Source of the DNA: JAZKFT01 sp965246935
Lineage (GTDB): Bacteria > Bacteroidota > Bacteroidia > Chitinophagales > Chitinophagaceae
DNA: 64,000 nt
Assembly: GCA_965246935.1 (NCBI GenBank)
Contig: CBDFGC010000006.1
Location: 1-64,000, forward strand
Direction of reading: 5' to 3'
Positions 15,056 to 23,434 of this stretch are shown here, piece after piece; position 1 is the first letter of the stretch, and each line of letters opens with the position of its first letter. The translations under genes were made by a program, and so were the position numbers. The notes under the pieces are model-generated. The model saw nothing but the letters and a program-made list of their open reading frames with translations. It did no database searches and was not told where the DNA came from.

Positions 15056-16894
15056 TTACTGATACCCCACCGCTTGTAAGTTAAATAGTTCCGCATAGCG
15101 GCCTTCTTTGGCAAGCAGTTCTTCATGGGTTCCCATTTCTGCTAACTCGCCTTTGTCCAGCACCAAAATACGGTCGGCCATGCGTACCGTGGAGAAGCGG
15201 TGAGAAATCAATACGGCTGATTTTCCTTTGGTCAGTTCGGCAAACCGTTGAAATACTTCGTACTCGGCCCTGGCATCCAATGCGGAGGTCGGCTCATCCA
15301 AAATGAGCAATTGCGATTCTTTCATGTAAGCCCTTGCCAGCGCAATCTTCTGCCATTCGCCACCGGATAGTTCTACGCCTTGGTTAAAGCGTTTACCCAA
15401 CGCCTGTTCATATTTGCCCGGCAATCGTTGGATCAATATATCAGCAAGGCTTTTTTTAGCTGCATTTTCTATCAGGCCTTCATTTTCTTTTTCCAAAATA
15501 TTTCCCACCGCTATGTTTTGAGATACCGTCATCTGGTAGCGGATATAATCCTGAAAAATAACTCCTACATTTTTGCGGAGCTCGGTAAGATCGTATTCCC
15601 GCAGGTCGTACCCGTCCAGCAGTATGCGCCCTTCGGTAGGGTCGTAAAGGCGGGCCAGTAACTTTACCAGCGTTGTTTTACCGGCGCCATTTTCACCTAC
15701 CAGCGCCAGCTTTTCTCCTACGCCAATAGTAAAGCTGAGGTACCGGTTAGCCCAGCGATTAGAGTTGAGGTATTTAAAGCCGACATCTTCAAAAGAAAAT
15801 CCCTGCACAATGGGTTTAGGAAAAGGCCGTGCATGGGCAGCCGTTTTTACAGAAGGCTGAATGGTGAAAAAATCGAAGAAGTCTTTCAGATAAATAGCGC
15901 CTTGTGATACGGCTGTAAAACGGGAGAGAATACCTTCCAGTAACCCCCTCAGTTGCCGGAATGAGCCTGCCAGAAAGGTAAGGTCGCCGATAGACAACCG
16001 CCCTTGAATGGTGCGTAAAATAATAAATACATACGCCCCATAATAACCAGCCGTACCTACCAGCGACAAGCCGGTTCCCCAAAGCGACCGCTTAATAGCC
16101 AGTTGCCGGTTATCAGCATAAAACTGATTGGACAATTGCCGAAAGCGGTCAACAAGAAAGGAAGATATATTGAACAGCTTTACTTCTTTAGCGGTTTCAT
16201 CGCTGGCCCCTACATAGCGGATATAATCGAGTTCCCGCCGTTCCGGTGTTTGCCTTCTGCTAAGCGAATAATTTTTGTCGTTGAAATACGATTCACCTAA
16301 AAAAGCAGGTAGCACAGCAGCAATAAGCAGTAAGATGAGCCAGGGATTGAATACCACCAAACCGGCTGCTAAAAACCCCATGGTGATTAAATCCTGCAAC
16401 TGCGTCAGTACCTGGGTAAGCAGGATGGTACGGCCAATGGTTTGCTGCCGGGCTCTTTCCAACTTATCATAAAATGTGGAATCTTCAAACTGCTCCAGGT
16501 CTAACGAAGCGGCATGTTCCATAATTCTGACAGACGTGTAATTGGAGAATAAATCGCCCAGTAAACTATCAATCAACGTGGTACACCTGCTCAACCCATC
16601 GGATAGGATGGCTAAGCCAAATTCTACCGCTACCCATTTCCATAATACCTGGTGCGAAATGGGAATGCCATGATTCATTTGAACCACCTGGTCAATAATG
16701 AGTTTGCCTACGTAAAGAATACTTACCGGGATAGCCGACCGGATGATGCGAAGGAAGGCCGTTAGAAGGGTTAAAGAAGGACTCGTTTTCCATACCAATT
16801 TAAAGAACTGCGGTAAGTTGCCTAATGCGGAGAACCGATCCTTAAAACTGATTTCGTTTGGCTTACTATTGTTCTGCGGTCGTTCAAATGCCAT
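15056..16894 (-). CDS. ABC transporter, fused permease and ATPase (exporter)
   Basis: 612 residues: six-helix transmembrane domain in residues about 25-330, then the nucleotide-binding domain with Walker A 'VGENGAGKTTLVKLLARL' near residue 400, Q-loop 'IFQDYIRYQMTV', signature 'ELSGGEWQKIALARAY' near 510 and Walker B 'LLILDEPTSALD' near 530. Half-size, so it should work as a homodimer in the inner membrane and export an unknown substrate (lipid, peptide or drug). No partner gene adjacent. The 5' flank carries one CATTTTGACTAAAT (16910-16923), identical to the repeat before 7263. Confidence 0.92.
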   Translation of the reverse strand: MAFERPQNNSKPNEISFKDRFSALGNLPQFFKLVWKTSPSLTLLTAFLRIIRSAIPVSILYVGKLIIDQVVQMNHGIPISHQVLWKWVAVEFGLAILSDGLSRCTTLIDSLLGDLFSNYTSVRIMEHAASLDLEQFEDSTFYDKLERARQQTIGRTILLTQVLTQLQDLITMGFLAAGLVVFNPWLILLLIAAVLPAFLGESYFNDKNYSLSRRQTPERRELDYIRYVGASDETAKEVKLFNISSFLVDRFRQLSNQFYADNRQLAIKRSLWGTGLSLVGTAGYYGAYVFIILRTIQGRLSIGDLTFLAGSFRQLRGLLEGILSRFTAVSQGAIYLKDFFDFFTIQPSVKTAAHARPFPKPIVQGFSFEDVGFKYLNSNRWANRYLSFTIGVGEKLALVGENGAGKTTLVKLLARLYDPTEGRILLDGYDLREYDLTELRKNVGVIFQDYIRYQMTVSQNIAVGNILEKENEGLIENAAKKSLADILIQRLPGKYEQALGKRFNQGVELSGGEWQKIALARAYMKESQLLILDEPTSALDARAEYEVFQRFAELTKGKSAVLISHRFSTVRMADRILVLDKGELAEMGTHEELLAKEGRYAELFNLQAVGYQ

Positions 16895-17226
16895 GTTTTA
16901 AATGTAAACCATTTTGACTAAATAGTTGCTGATGCAGGTATGCAGATATAAAAATTAATACTCGCTGCTCCTGTGTGGAGACATACACCAGTTCAGGGAG
17001 CAGATTACAACGCCCGATGTGGGTTTGGACATGGTGTGGTTGCTAACGGTTTCTGTAGAAAAGTATCTTCAAAAAAAACCATTGTTAGAACCCCTTTAGA
17101 AAATTGAACGTACAGCGTACAACGTTGCATGGGTATTAGGCGGTAGACGCAACCGACGAAGGCGCCGTTTTTGCCGCCCAACGCTAATGCCAAATGTTGT
17201 GTACCATTTTGATAGACCTTCCGGTT
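16895..17226. other. divergent intergenic region
   Basis: 332 bp between the ABC transporter and the amidohydrolase gene. Contains CATTTTGACTAAAT (16910-16923) and a C/G-rich patch at 17130-17190 (TAGGCGGTAGACGC...GCCGCCCAACGCTAATGCC) that forms partial stems. No gene seen; promoters for both flanking genes must be here. Confidence 0.35.
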
Positions 17227-18612
17227 ATGAAATTATTTACGTTTGCGCTGACACTTTTGGCCACCTTTACTTCCTTTGGGCAGGCAGGGAAATTTGACCT
17301 TATTATAAAGAATGCAAAAGTGTTTGAAAGCACAACAGGATCGCTTTTAGTAAACCAAACGATTCTAATTAAAGATGGTATTATTGCTAAAGTAACAAGT
17401 AGTCAAAAGAATTACGCGGCCACGAAAACCATTGACGCCGGGGGAAAGCTGGTAACCCCGGGATTTATAGACACTCATATACATCCGACTGATGTTTATC
17501 GCAACTATGGTGCGCTACCTGAGTATTTTTCAAAAGACTCTTTAGTGGTTTATAGAAAGCGACTTTCCGACACGTATTTGCCATACGGCGTTACATGCGC
17601 AATGATTATGGGGCAGTCGGAAAAATGGTTGCCGCCGGTACTTAGCTGGCATGCTGATCCTCAGCCCAATTTTTTAGACATTTACACCGTTGGAGGAGCC
17701 TTGATTTCAAACGAAGGCCGCAAACCTTATATTAACCACGTTATTGTGGATTCCCCGTTGGCTGCCAAACAAAAAGTAATAGAATATTACAAGTTGGGCA
17801 TAAGGCATATAAAGCTTTACTGGAAACTGCGAAGACCAGAATTTGAAGCTGCTTTTAGGACTGCTGATAGCCTGGGAATGAAAGTCTACGGGCATATTGA
17901 CCAGGACATTATGTATATTGATTCGACATTAGCTATTGGTTTGCGTAACTATGAACACGTTTTAACGCTTGCTAACAGTGTTCTGCATTTGAAAAATGAT
18001 GGCAAAGACTTTAATCTGGAAATGCAAAGATATTATGCCGGCACTGCAAATCTTCCAATAATGAAGTTTGTAGAGCGGTTAGAAATGTTTCGCTTTATTC
18101 ACGATAAAAAGCCTGCAGTGATGGATTCTTTGATTGACAAACTTTCAAAAAATAATACCACATTTTCTACAGGGTTCCATCTTTTGGCCGAGCAGTTTGG
18201 CTTAACCTATTTTACTAACAATACCAAAGCGGATACTTCATTATCCGGTGAGCAAATAGCCAGATGCAGGGACAACTTTAAAATATTGATGGGCTATGTA
18301 AAACAGTTATTTGACAAAGGAATAAAACTTAGGATTGGTACTGATTGGCCAAGTGGCGGCAAAGCCGTCATTTCTGAGCAACTACTTTTATCAGAATATG
18401 GATTTACAATTGCAGACATTCTACAGATTTCAACCATCAATGGGGCAACGGCTTTGGGTTTGAATAATAAATATGGTTCAATTGAAAATGGAAAGAGAGC
18501 AGATTTACTTATTTGGAACAAAAGCCCATTTGACAATTATAAAAACTTTCTTGCCAGCAAAACAATTATTAAAGATGGAATTGTTTTCCAAAACCAAAGC
18601 AACAACTATTAA
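17227..18612 (+). CDS. secreted amidohydrolase family protein
   Basis: 461 residues from ATG 17227; the longer frame from 17194 is unlikely because the signal peptide 'MKLFTFALTLLATFTSFGQA' starts here. TIM-barrel metal-dependent hydrolase: beta-sandwich 'FDLIIKNAKVFESTTG', metal-binding H84-x-H86 in 'GFIDTHIHPTD', later His in 'VYGHID', C-terminal Asp in 'LRIGTDWPSGG', then 'ALGLNNKYGSIENGKRADLLIW', the usual closing motif. Cyclic amidase, imidazolonepropionase-like or peptidase activity is possible; substrate unknown. Probably periplasmic. Confidence 0.88.
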   Translation: MKLFTFALTLLATFTSFGQAGKFDLIIKNAKVFESTTGSLLVNQTILIKDGIIAKVTSSQKNYAATKTIDAGGKLVTPGFIDTHIHPTDVYRNYGALPEYFSKDSLVVYRKRLSDTYLPYGVTCAMIMGQSEKWLPPVLSWHADPQPNFLDIYTVGGALISNEGRKPYINHVIVDSPLAAKQKVIEYYKLGIRHIKLYWKLRRPEFEAAFRTADSLGMKVYGHIDQDIMYIDSTLAIGLRNYEHVLTLANSVLHLKNDGKDFNLEMQRYYAGTANLPIMKFVERLEMFRFIHDKKPAVMDSLIDKLSKNNTTFSTGFHLLAEQFGLTYFTNNTKADTSLSGEQIARCRDNFKILMGYVKQLFDKGIKLRIGTDWPSGGKAVISEQLLLSEYGFTIADILQISTINGATALGLNNKYGSIENGKRADLLIWNKSPFDNYKNFLASKTIIKDGIVFQNQSNNY

Positions 18613-19001
18613 AAAGATCCCTCCGCACTCCCACGCACCGGAATGATGGCACTGTTACATTTACGGAATGAGTACACTTTACGAACAACGCAAATCAGCT
18701 ATTACGAAAGGTGAACTATACTTTTGGACAGCCACTATCCATAGCTGGAAACATTTATTAGCATCAGATGAAATGAAAATGCAAATCATACAATGCCTGC
18801 AATGGCTAAAACAACGTAATCTGATTTCTATATACGCTTAATGTTATTATGCCCAATCATCTCCATTTCATCTGGCAAATACATGGGTACAATGGAAAAG
18901 AATTACCACAAGGTTCATTACTAAAGTTTACCAGGGCTTTCTTATAAAAAAGCAGTAGCGTTTGAATAACAAATATTTTTGAGTTTCTGAGGAACAAAAA
19001 A

Positions 19002-19240
19002 GTGAGCAAGTGGATTTGCGGGATAATCGTGGAAAAGTGCATTGTGTGGGCTTAGTGCTGATGGGGGTTATCATCGGCTTGTATCGTAACCGCGACGGGG
19101 TTTTGTCCGGCATTCACCGCTCTCTTACAAATACCCATGCCCCTTTGTGCCACTATTTAGGTATAGAAAACACTACGCCCATTTCAAGAGCACAACTGCC
19201 TATTCTACTAAAAAAGATAGATCCGCACCTTTTTGCTAAG
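19002..19240 (+). repeat. internal tandem duplication in the ISAs1 element, first copy
   Basis: 239 bp repeated at 19301-19539 (offset 299 bp). I see one difference (C at about 19173 against G at about 19472). The first copy is a dead fragment of the transposase 5' region, since the full transposase ORF starts at 19246. Confidence 0.85.
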
Positions 19241-19245
19241 ATGTT

Positions 19246-20391
19246 ATGGAGACGCTACTGCCGGTGCAAAGTAATACATTATATGAAGCACTAAAAAACT
19301 GTGAGCAAGTGGATTTGCGGGATAATCGTGGAAAAGTGCATTGTGTGGGCTTAGTGCTGATGGGGGTTATCATCGGCTTGTATCGTAACCGCGACGGGGT
19401 TTTGTCCGGCATTCACCGCTCTCTTACAAATACCCATGCCCCTTTGTGCCACTATTTAGGTATAGAAAACACTAGGCCCATTTCAAGAGCACAACTGCCT
19501 ATTCTACTAAAAAAGATAGATCCGCACCTTTTTGCTAAGCTACTCTTTGATTTTGCAGGAATGGTGTTAAGTGAGCAGGAAAAACAGTGGTTTGCTGCCG
19601 ATGGTAAAGAGTTGAGGGGCACGATTGCCAAAGGTGAAAAGCGGGGTGAGGCAGTCGTGCAAGCTGTTAACCATGCCAACCGGCAGGTGTATGGGCAGGG
19701 CTTTTACAATGGTCAGAAAGAAAGTGAGCGCCCCTGTATCCAACAAGTATTGGAGGTAGGATTAGGCAATCAAAAAATCACCCTGGATGCCCTGCATTTT
19801 ATTCCCCAAACCATTAAACAAATAGCTGGCAGCCAGGGCATCTACCTGGTAGGGCTAAAGGAGAATCAAAAGCAACTATACGACGATATGGTTAAGGTAA
19901 GCCAAAACTACCGGCCGACAGGTGAGCGCCAAACGCTTGAAAAAGGGCATGGGCGAATAGACAAAAGGACGTATAAAAGCTATGATATTAAGGATGAATT
20001 TTTTGATGAAAGATGGGCGGGTGCTAACTTTCAGACGTTAGTGGAGGTGAAAAAGGAAACCATGCAATGCAAAACAAAAGTGGAAAGTAAAGAGGTATCT
20101 TACTACGTGTCAAATGAGGTGGTAAGACAGGGCAATTCGAAGGAGCTTTTCGGGGCAGTACGTGGGCATTGGGCTGTTGAAACCAATAACCATATAAGGG
20201 ACGTTACTTTCAGGGAAGATGATTTACAAACAAAAGAGCCCGTCATTTCTAAAGTTATGGCTTGTTGCAGGACGCTGGCATTGACGTTTTTAAATAAATT
20301 GAAACTCAAAAATATCAAGGCAAAACTCGAAGATTTTGCAGATAATTTTGACCTCCTTATTAAGTGGATGGCTAGTATTAATTTTTTATAA
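19246..20391 (+). CDS. ISAs1-family transposase
   Basis: 381 residues, the usual length for this family (H-repeat-associated DDE transposases). Seen: 'DLRDNRGKVHCVGLVLMGVI' near residue 23, 'WFAADGKELRGTI' with the first catalytic Asp, 'VVQAVNHANRQVYGQGFYNG', 'ITLDALHFIPQTIKQI' (second Asp) and 'AVRGHWAVETNNHIRDVTFREDD' (catalytic Glu) near the C-terminus. Intact and probably active. It sits within the RAYT pseudogene. Confidence 0.92.
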   Translation: METLLPVQSNTLYEALKNCEQVDLRDNRGKVHCVGLVLMGVIIGLYRNRDGVLSGIHRSLTNTHAPLCHYLGIENTRPISRAQLPILLKKIDPHLFAKLLFDFAGMVLSEQEKQWFAADGKELRGTIAKGEKRGEAVVQAVNHANRQVYGQGFYNGQKESERPCIQQVLEVGLGNQKITLDALHFIPQTIKQIAGSQGIYLVGLKENQKQLYDDMVKVSQNYRPTGERQTLEKGHGRIDKRTYKSYDIKDEFFDERWAGANFQTLVEVKKETMQCKTKVESKEVSYYVSNEVVRQGNSKELFGAVRGHWAVETNNHIRDVTFREDDLQTKEPVISKVMACCRTLALTFLNKLKLKNIKAKLEDFADNFDLLIKWMASINFL

Positions 20392-20907
20392 GAAAGCCGT
20401 GTAAAGTTTACAGCACACTCTTTCCGTAAAATGCCTTTAGAAACCAATCCGGGTCTGTTGAAAGAATATAAAGTAAATGCCGCCAATAAAAAACACGAGT
20501 TCTGGCAGCGAGACTCACTGGCGCAAATACTTTATAACAAATCTTTCATTTTGCAAAAGATGGATTACATCCATAACAACCCTGTAAGTGGCAAATGGCA
20601 GCTTGCACCAACAGCAGATGAGTACCGCTTTTCATCCGTTAACTTTTACCGAAAAGGATTTGATGAATTTGGTATTCTGACGGATATTGGTGAAGTGTTG
20701 TAAGTTCATCATTCCGGTGCGTGGGACACTCACCAGTGCGAAGTGCGAACGTGCGAACAGGCATCAGGTAAGCATCAGTATAAAAGTACAAAAGCTAAAC
20801 CTTCAGCATTATTTCTCCTTTCTCATTTTGGCTACAAATACCCTCAATTAGCCTACAAGCAGCAATTGGCAGCGGGTGAGCTTTGCCGGGTAAATAAAAA
20901 TAAAAAA

Positions 20908-21645
20908 ATGAAGAAAGTACTAATTACAGGAGCCAATAAAAGCATCGGCTTCGAAACCGCCCGTCAGCTGTTGCAAAAAGGCTTTTATGTGTACCTGGGC
21001 AGCCGGGATATAAATAGAGGATTAGAAGCGGTAGAACAATTAAAAGCGGAAGGGCTAACCAATGTAGAAGCAATAGAAATAGATGTTACCAACTCAGAAT
21101 CCGTGAAAGCAGCCCGTACCGCCATCGGCAATAAAACAGACGTGCTGGATGTGCTCATTAATAATGCAGGCGTTACCGGGGGCTTTCCGCAGGCGGCATT
21201 GGAGGCCACGCCTGAACAATTTACCGCCGTGTTTGATACCAATGTGACTGGTGTGGTAAGGGTAACACAGGCTTTTATAGATTTGGTGAAAGCTTCACCG
21301 GAGCCACGTATTGTAATGGTCAGTTCAAGCCAGGGTTCACTTACATTAGCCAATGATTCAACCGGCAAATACTATCATCATAAAGGAGCAGTGTATCAAC
21401 CCTCAAAATCGGCGCTAAATATGTACTCGCTTATTTTAGCGTATGAACTGCGGGATACACCCGTTAAAGTAAATATGGTTGATCCGGGCTTTACCAAAAC
21501 CGATTTCAATCATCACCAGGGAACAGGTACTATTAAGGAAGCCGCAGCACGTGTAGCCAAATATGCGTTGATTGGCAATGATGGGCCAACAGGTAAGTAT
21601 ATCAGTGAAGAATATAACCCTAAAACAGGTGAAATCCCCTGGTAA
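20908..21645 (+). CDS. SDR family NAD(P)-dependent oxidoreductase
   Basis: 245 residues from ATG 20908; the upstream extension of the frame (from 20743) is not family-like. Rossmann fold: 'VLITGANKSIGFETARQL' (TGxxxGxG variant with K-S-I-G), 'DVLINNAGVTGG' (NAG motif), 'VMVSSSQGS' (catalytic Ser), 'YQPSKSALNMYS' (YxxxK) and 'VNMVDPGFTKTDFN'. Full active site present; substrate unknown. Followed 56 bp later by an AraC regulator, mirroring the oxidoreductase/AraC pair at 7263-9139. Confidence 0.9.
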   Translation: MKKVLITGANKSIGFETARQLLQKGFYVYLGSRDINRGLEAVEQLKAEGLTNVEAIEIDVTNSESVKAARTAIGNKTDVLDVLINNAGVTGGFPQAALEATPEQFTAVFDTNVTGVVRVTQAFIDLVKASPEPRIVMVSSSQGSLTLANDSTGKYYHHKGAVYQPSKSALNMYSLILAYELRDTPVKVNMVDPGFTKTDFNHHQGTGTIKEAAARVAKYALIGNDGPTGKYISEEYNPKTGEIPW

Positions 21646-21701
21646 GCATTTTAATAGGCGCCAGTAATTTTATTGCCGGTTTTAACAATCGTAATTTAAC
21701 G

Positions 21702-22619
21702 ATGGAAAAGATGAATAGCACTCACAAAACTGATTCTATAACAGGAGTACACCAATTGCTCCATTTACCCAAGCCATTGCACCCGCTTATCAGTTTGATT
21801 GACAGCTCATCTGTTACAATTGACTTACGCCATATGCCAAACCCACATGTGCTTAATTTTTATAAAATATCGTACAGGGCAAAACTGAGCGGAAAGGTAA
21901 AATATGGCCAGGGCTACTATGATTTTGATGAAGGCGGTTTACTGTTCGCCAGTCCTCATCAGGTTATCGGAAGTGGTGACGACAATAATGGAGACAACTC
22001 AGGTTATACATTGTTGATACACCCCGATTTTTTACTGGGTTATCCTTTGGCAAAGAATATTAAACAGTATGGCTTTTTTTCGTATGCTGCCAATGAAGCG
22101 TTGCATCTGTCGGATAAGGAAAAAGAAACAGTTATTACCCTTTTTAAAATTATTGAAGAAGAATTAAGCAGTCGCATAGATGATTTCAGCCAGAATGTTA
22201 TTATATCGCAGATTGAGTTATTGCTGAATTATGCCAATCGTTTTTACAAACGTCAGTTCATCACCCGTAAGGCAGTAAGCAATGATCTGTTGCAGAAGCT
22301 GGAACACATAACAGATAACTATTTCAATAGCGAAACAGCCCTGCGGCAAGGGCTGCCGACCGTGCAATACCTGGCAGAACAACTGCACCTTTCGCCCGGT
22401 TATTTAAGTGATATGCTACGCTCCCTTACCGGACAAAATGCACAGCAACACATACATCTTAAATTAATAGAAAAAGCCAAAGAAAAACTATCGGCCACCG
22501 AATTGTCGGTCAGTGAAATTGCATACGAACTGGGCTTTGAGCATTCGCAATCGTTTAGCAAACTGTTCAAAACAAAGACGAAACTTTCGCCGTTGAAATT
22601 CCGGCAGTCGTTTAACTAA
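21702..22619 (+). CDS. AraC family transcriptional regulator
   Basis: 305 residues; ATG 21702, with 21711 as an alternative start. The sensor half shares 'LLHLPKPLHPLISLIDSSSV' with its paralogue at 8234. The C-terminal HTH pair is 'TVQYLAEQLHLSPGYLSDML' and 'SVSEIAYELGFEHSQSFSKLF', ending 'SPLKFRQSFN'. Likely controls the SDR gene upstream (inference from the repeated gene order). Confidence 0.92.
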   Translation: MEKMNSTHKTDSITGVHQLLHLPKPLHPLISLIDSSSVTIDLRHMPNPHVLNFYKISYRAKLSGKVKYGQGYYDFDEGGLLFASPHQVIGSGDDNNGDNSGYTLLIHPDFLLGYPLAKNIKQYGFFSYAANEALHLSDKEKETVITLFKIIEEELSSRIDDFSQNVIISQIELLLNYANRFYKRQFITRKAVSNDLLQKLEHITDNYFNSETALRQGLPTVQYLAEQLHLSPGYLSDMLRSLTGQNAQQHIHLKLIEKAKEKLSATELSVSEIAYELGFEHSQSFSKLFKTKTKLSPLKFRQSFN

Positions 22620-22851
22620 GATCATTTAACTGACAAAACATTTCTCTGCATTGGTGCGTAGGATACCAGTATTGTTCGGAAAAAATGAAGTAGGCTTTAC
22701 TATTTGTATGCAGGTAAAAAGTCGTTCATGTTCCAAAGTTCTAAAGGGCGGCATGGATACATTTCGTCTTCGCTACGTTTTCATCAACGAAATCAACATG
22801 TTCAAATCCGGCATCAATTTTATAGCTGCTGATACACAAAATAATTTTACA

Positions 22852-23076
22852 ATGAATACAAATGCTGCTAACAATAAAGAAAATAATATGCAAGGTCCGC
22901 TACAAGCTGTGGGCGGATTATTACTTACCGGAGCCGGTTTGTCTATGGCCAATGACGCCGGATCGGTAAGAGCAAAGGGTGGCAAATGGTTCTGGTATGG
23001 TACACTGGCATTGATTGTTTTTCAGGCTGGCTTATGTTTAGTCGCTGGCTCCGTGCGGTATACTAATCAAAAATAG
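22852..23076 (+). CDS. small membrane protein, unknown
   Basis: 74 residues from ATG 22852 (alternative start 22888). Two hydrophobic stretches: 'LQAVGGLLLTGAGLSMA' and 'WYGTLALIVFQAGLCLVAGSV', joined by a K/G-rich loop. I do not recognise a family. The longer frame from 22651 has no hydrophobic or conserved character upstream. Confidence 0.55.
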   Translation: MNTNAANNKENNMQGPLQAVGGLLLTGAGLSMANDAGSVRAKGGKWFWYGTLALIVFQAGLCLVAGSVRYTNQK

Positions 23077-23434
23077 GCTGCCGATTTACTCCCTTTTAAA
23101 ATACTGTTTATGCAACTGGTTTGCATTCTTCCCTACAGGGCACTTCTGTATGCTGCCCTTGCTGTTTGCTTTCATCAACTGTTTTACACAGAAGCATCTA
23201 TGTTCCTGTCAGCAACTACCTGGTACTTCATTAATTTATAAAGTACCAGGTAGTTGCTGGGAGGCAGCAGTTATTATTAGAATTGGGAAAGGGTAACTAC
23301 ATATAAAAAATGTGTTAATGTTTAAAATTATTTAAATCCTACCGGTGGTACTTGTATAACTGGGACGGTTTCAGGTGGTATTCGAACCCCTGTTTTGCCG
23401 GTTTATTATTTCCCTTTACACAAACCCTTCGTAA
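23077..23434. other. intergenic region between convergent genes
   Basis: 358 bp. Holds one long hairpin (23211-23258) and otherwise nothing recognisable. Confidence 0.4.
23211..23258. terminator. 18-bp perfect palindrome, likely bidirectional terminator
   Basis: AGCAACTACCTGGTACTT at 23211-23228 and its exact complement at 23241-23258, separated by the A/T-rich loop CATTAATTTATA. It lies between convergent genes. There is no long T tract after either arm, so a factor-independent terminator is uncertain; a protein-binding palindrome is the alternative. Confidence 0.5.

Larger units (their letters stand above)
18932..20401 (+). mobile_element. ISAs1-family insertion sequence
   Basis: Terminal inverted repeats CAGGGCTTTCTTATAAAAAA (18932-18951) and the complement of CACGGCTTTCTTATAAAAAA (20382-20401), one mismatch. 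A 10-bp target duplication TAAAGTTTAC flanks it at 18922-18931 and 20402-20411. Length 1470 bp, of which 299 bp come from an internal duplication. Removing it and one target copy rejoins the RAYT reading frame. Confidence 0.92.
18668..20703 (+). pseudogene. REP-associated tyrosine transposase (RAYT), interrupted
   Basis: Y1/HUH transposase in three pieces. 18668-18840: N-terminus 'MSTLYEQRKSAITKGELYFW'. A +1 base near 18840 gives a stop; the next frame continues with 'VIMPNHLHFIWQI', containing the HUH motif (H-L-H). An ISAs1-family element then splits codon 'LLKFT'. After the element (20402 on) the protein resumes 'AHSFRKMPLETN...', 'FWQRDS', and the RAYT/IS200-like end 'YIHNNPVSGKWQL' and 'YRFSSVNFY'. 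The joined product would be about 190 residues. Known RAYTs mobilise REP palindromes. This one cannot act as it stands. Confidence 0.88.
18629..20726. mobile_element. RAYT gene bounded by perfect 20-bp inverted repeats
   Basis: TCCCACGCACCGGAATGATG at 18629-18648 and its exact complement at 20707-20726 bracket the broken RAYT gene. Without the inserted IS (1470 bp + 10-bp duplication) the unit would be about 620 bp. Terminal palindromes around a RAYT gene are expected of a REP-RAYT unit. These repeats differ from hairpin copies A-C, so they would be a second REP type. Confidence 0.7.

Noticed and set aside
17100..17195. Possible integron attC-like site (TAGGCGG...GCCGCCCAACGCTAATGCC)
   Set aside because: Partial stems only; no second site, integrase or cassette structure nearby.
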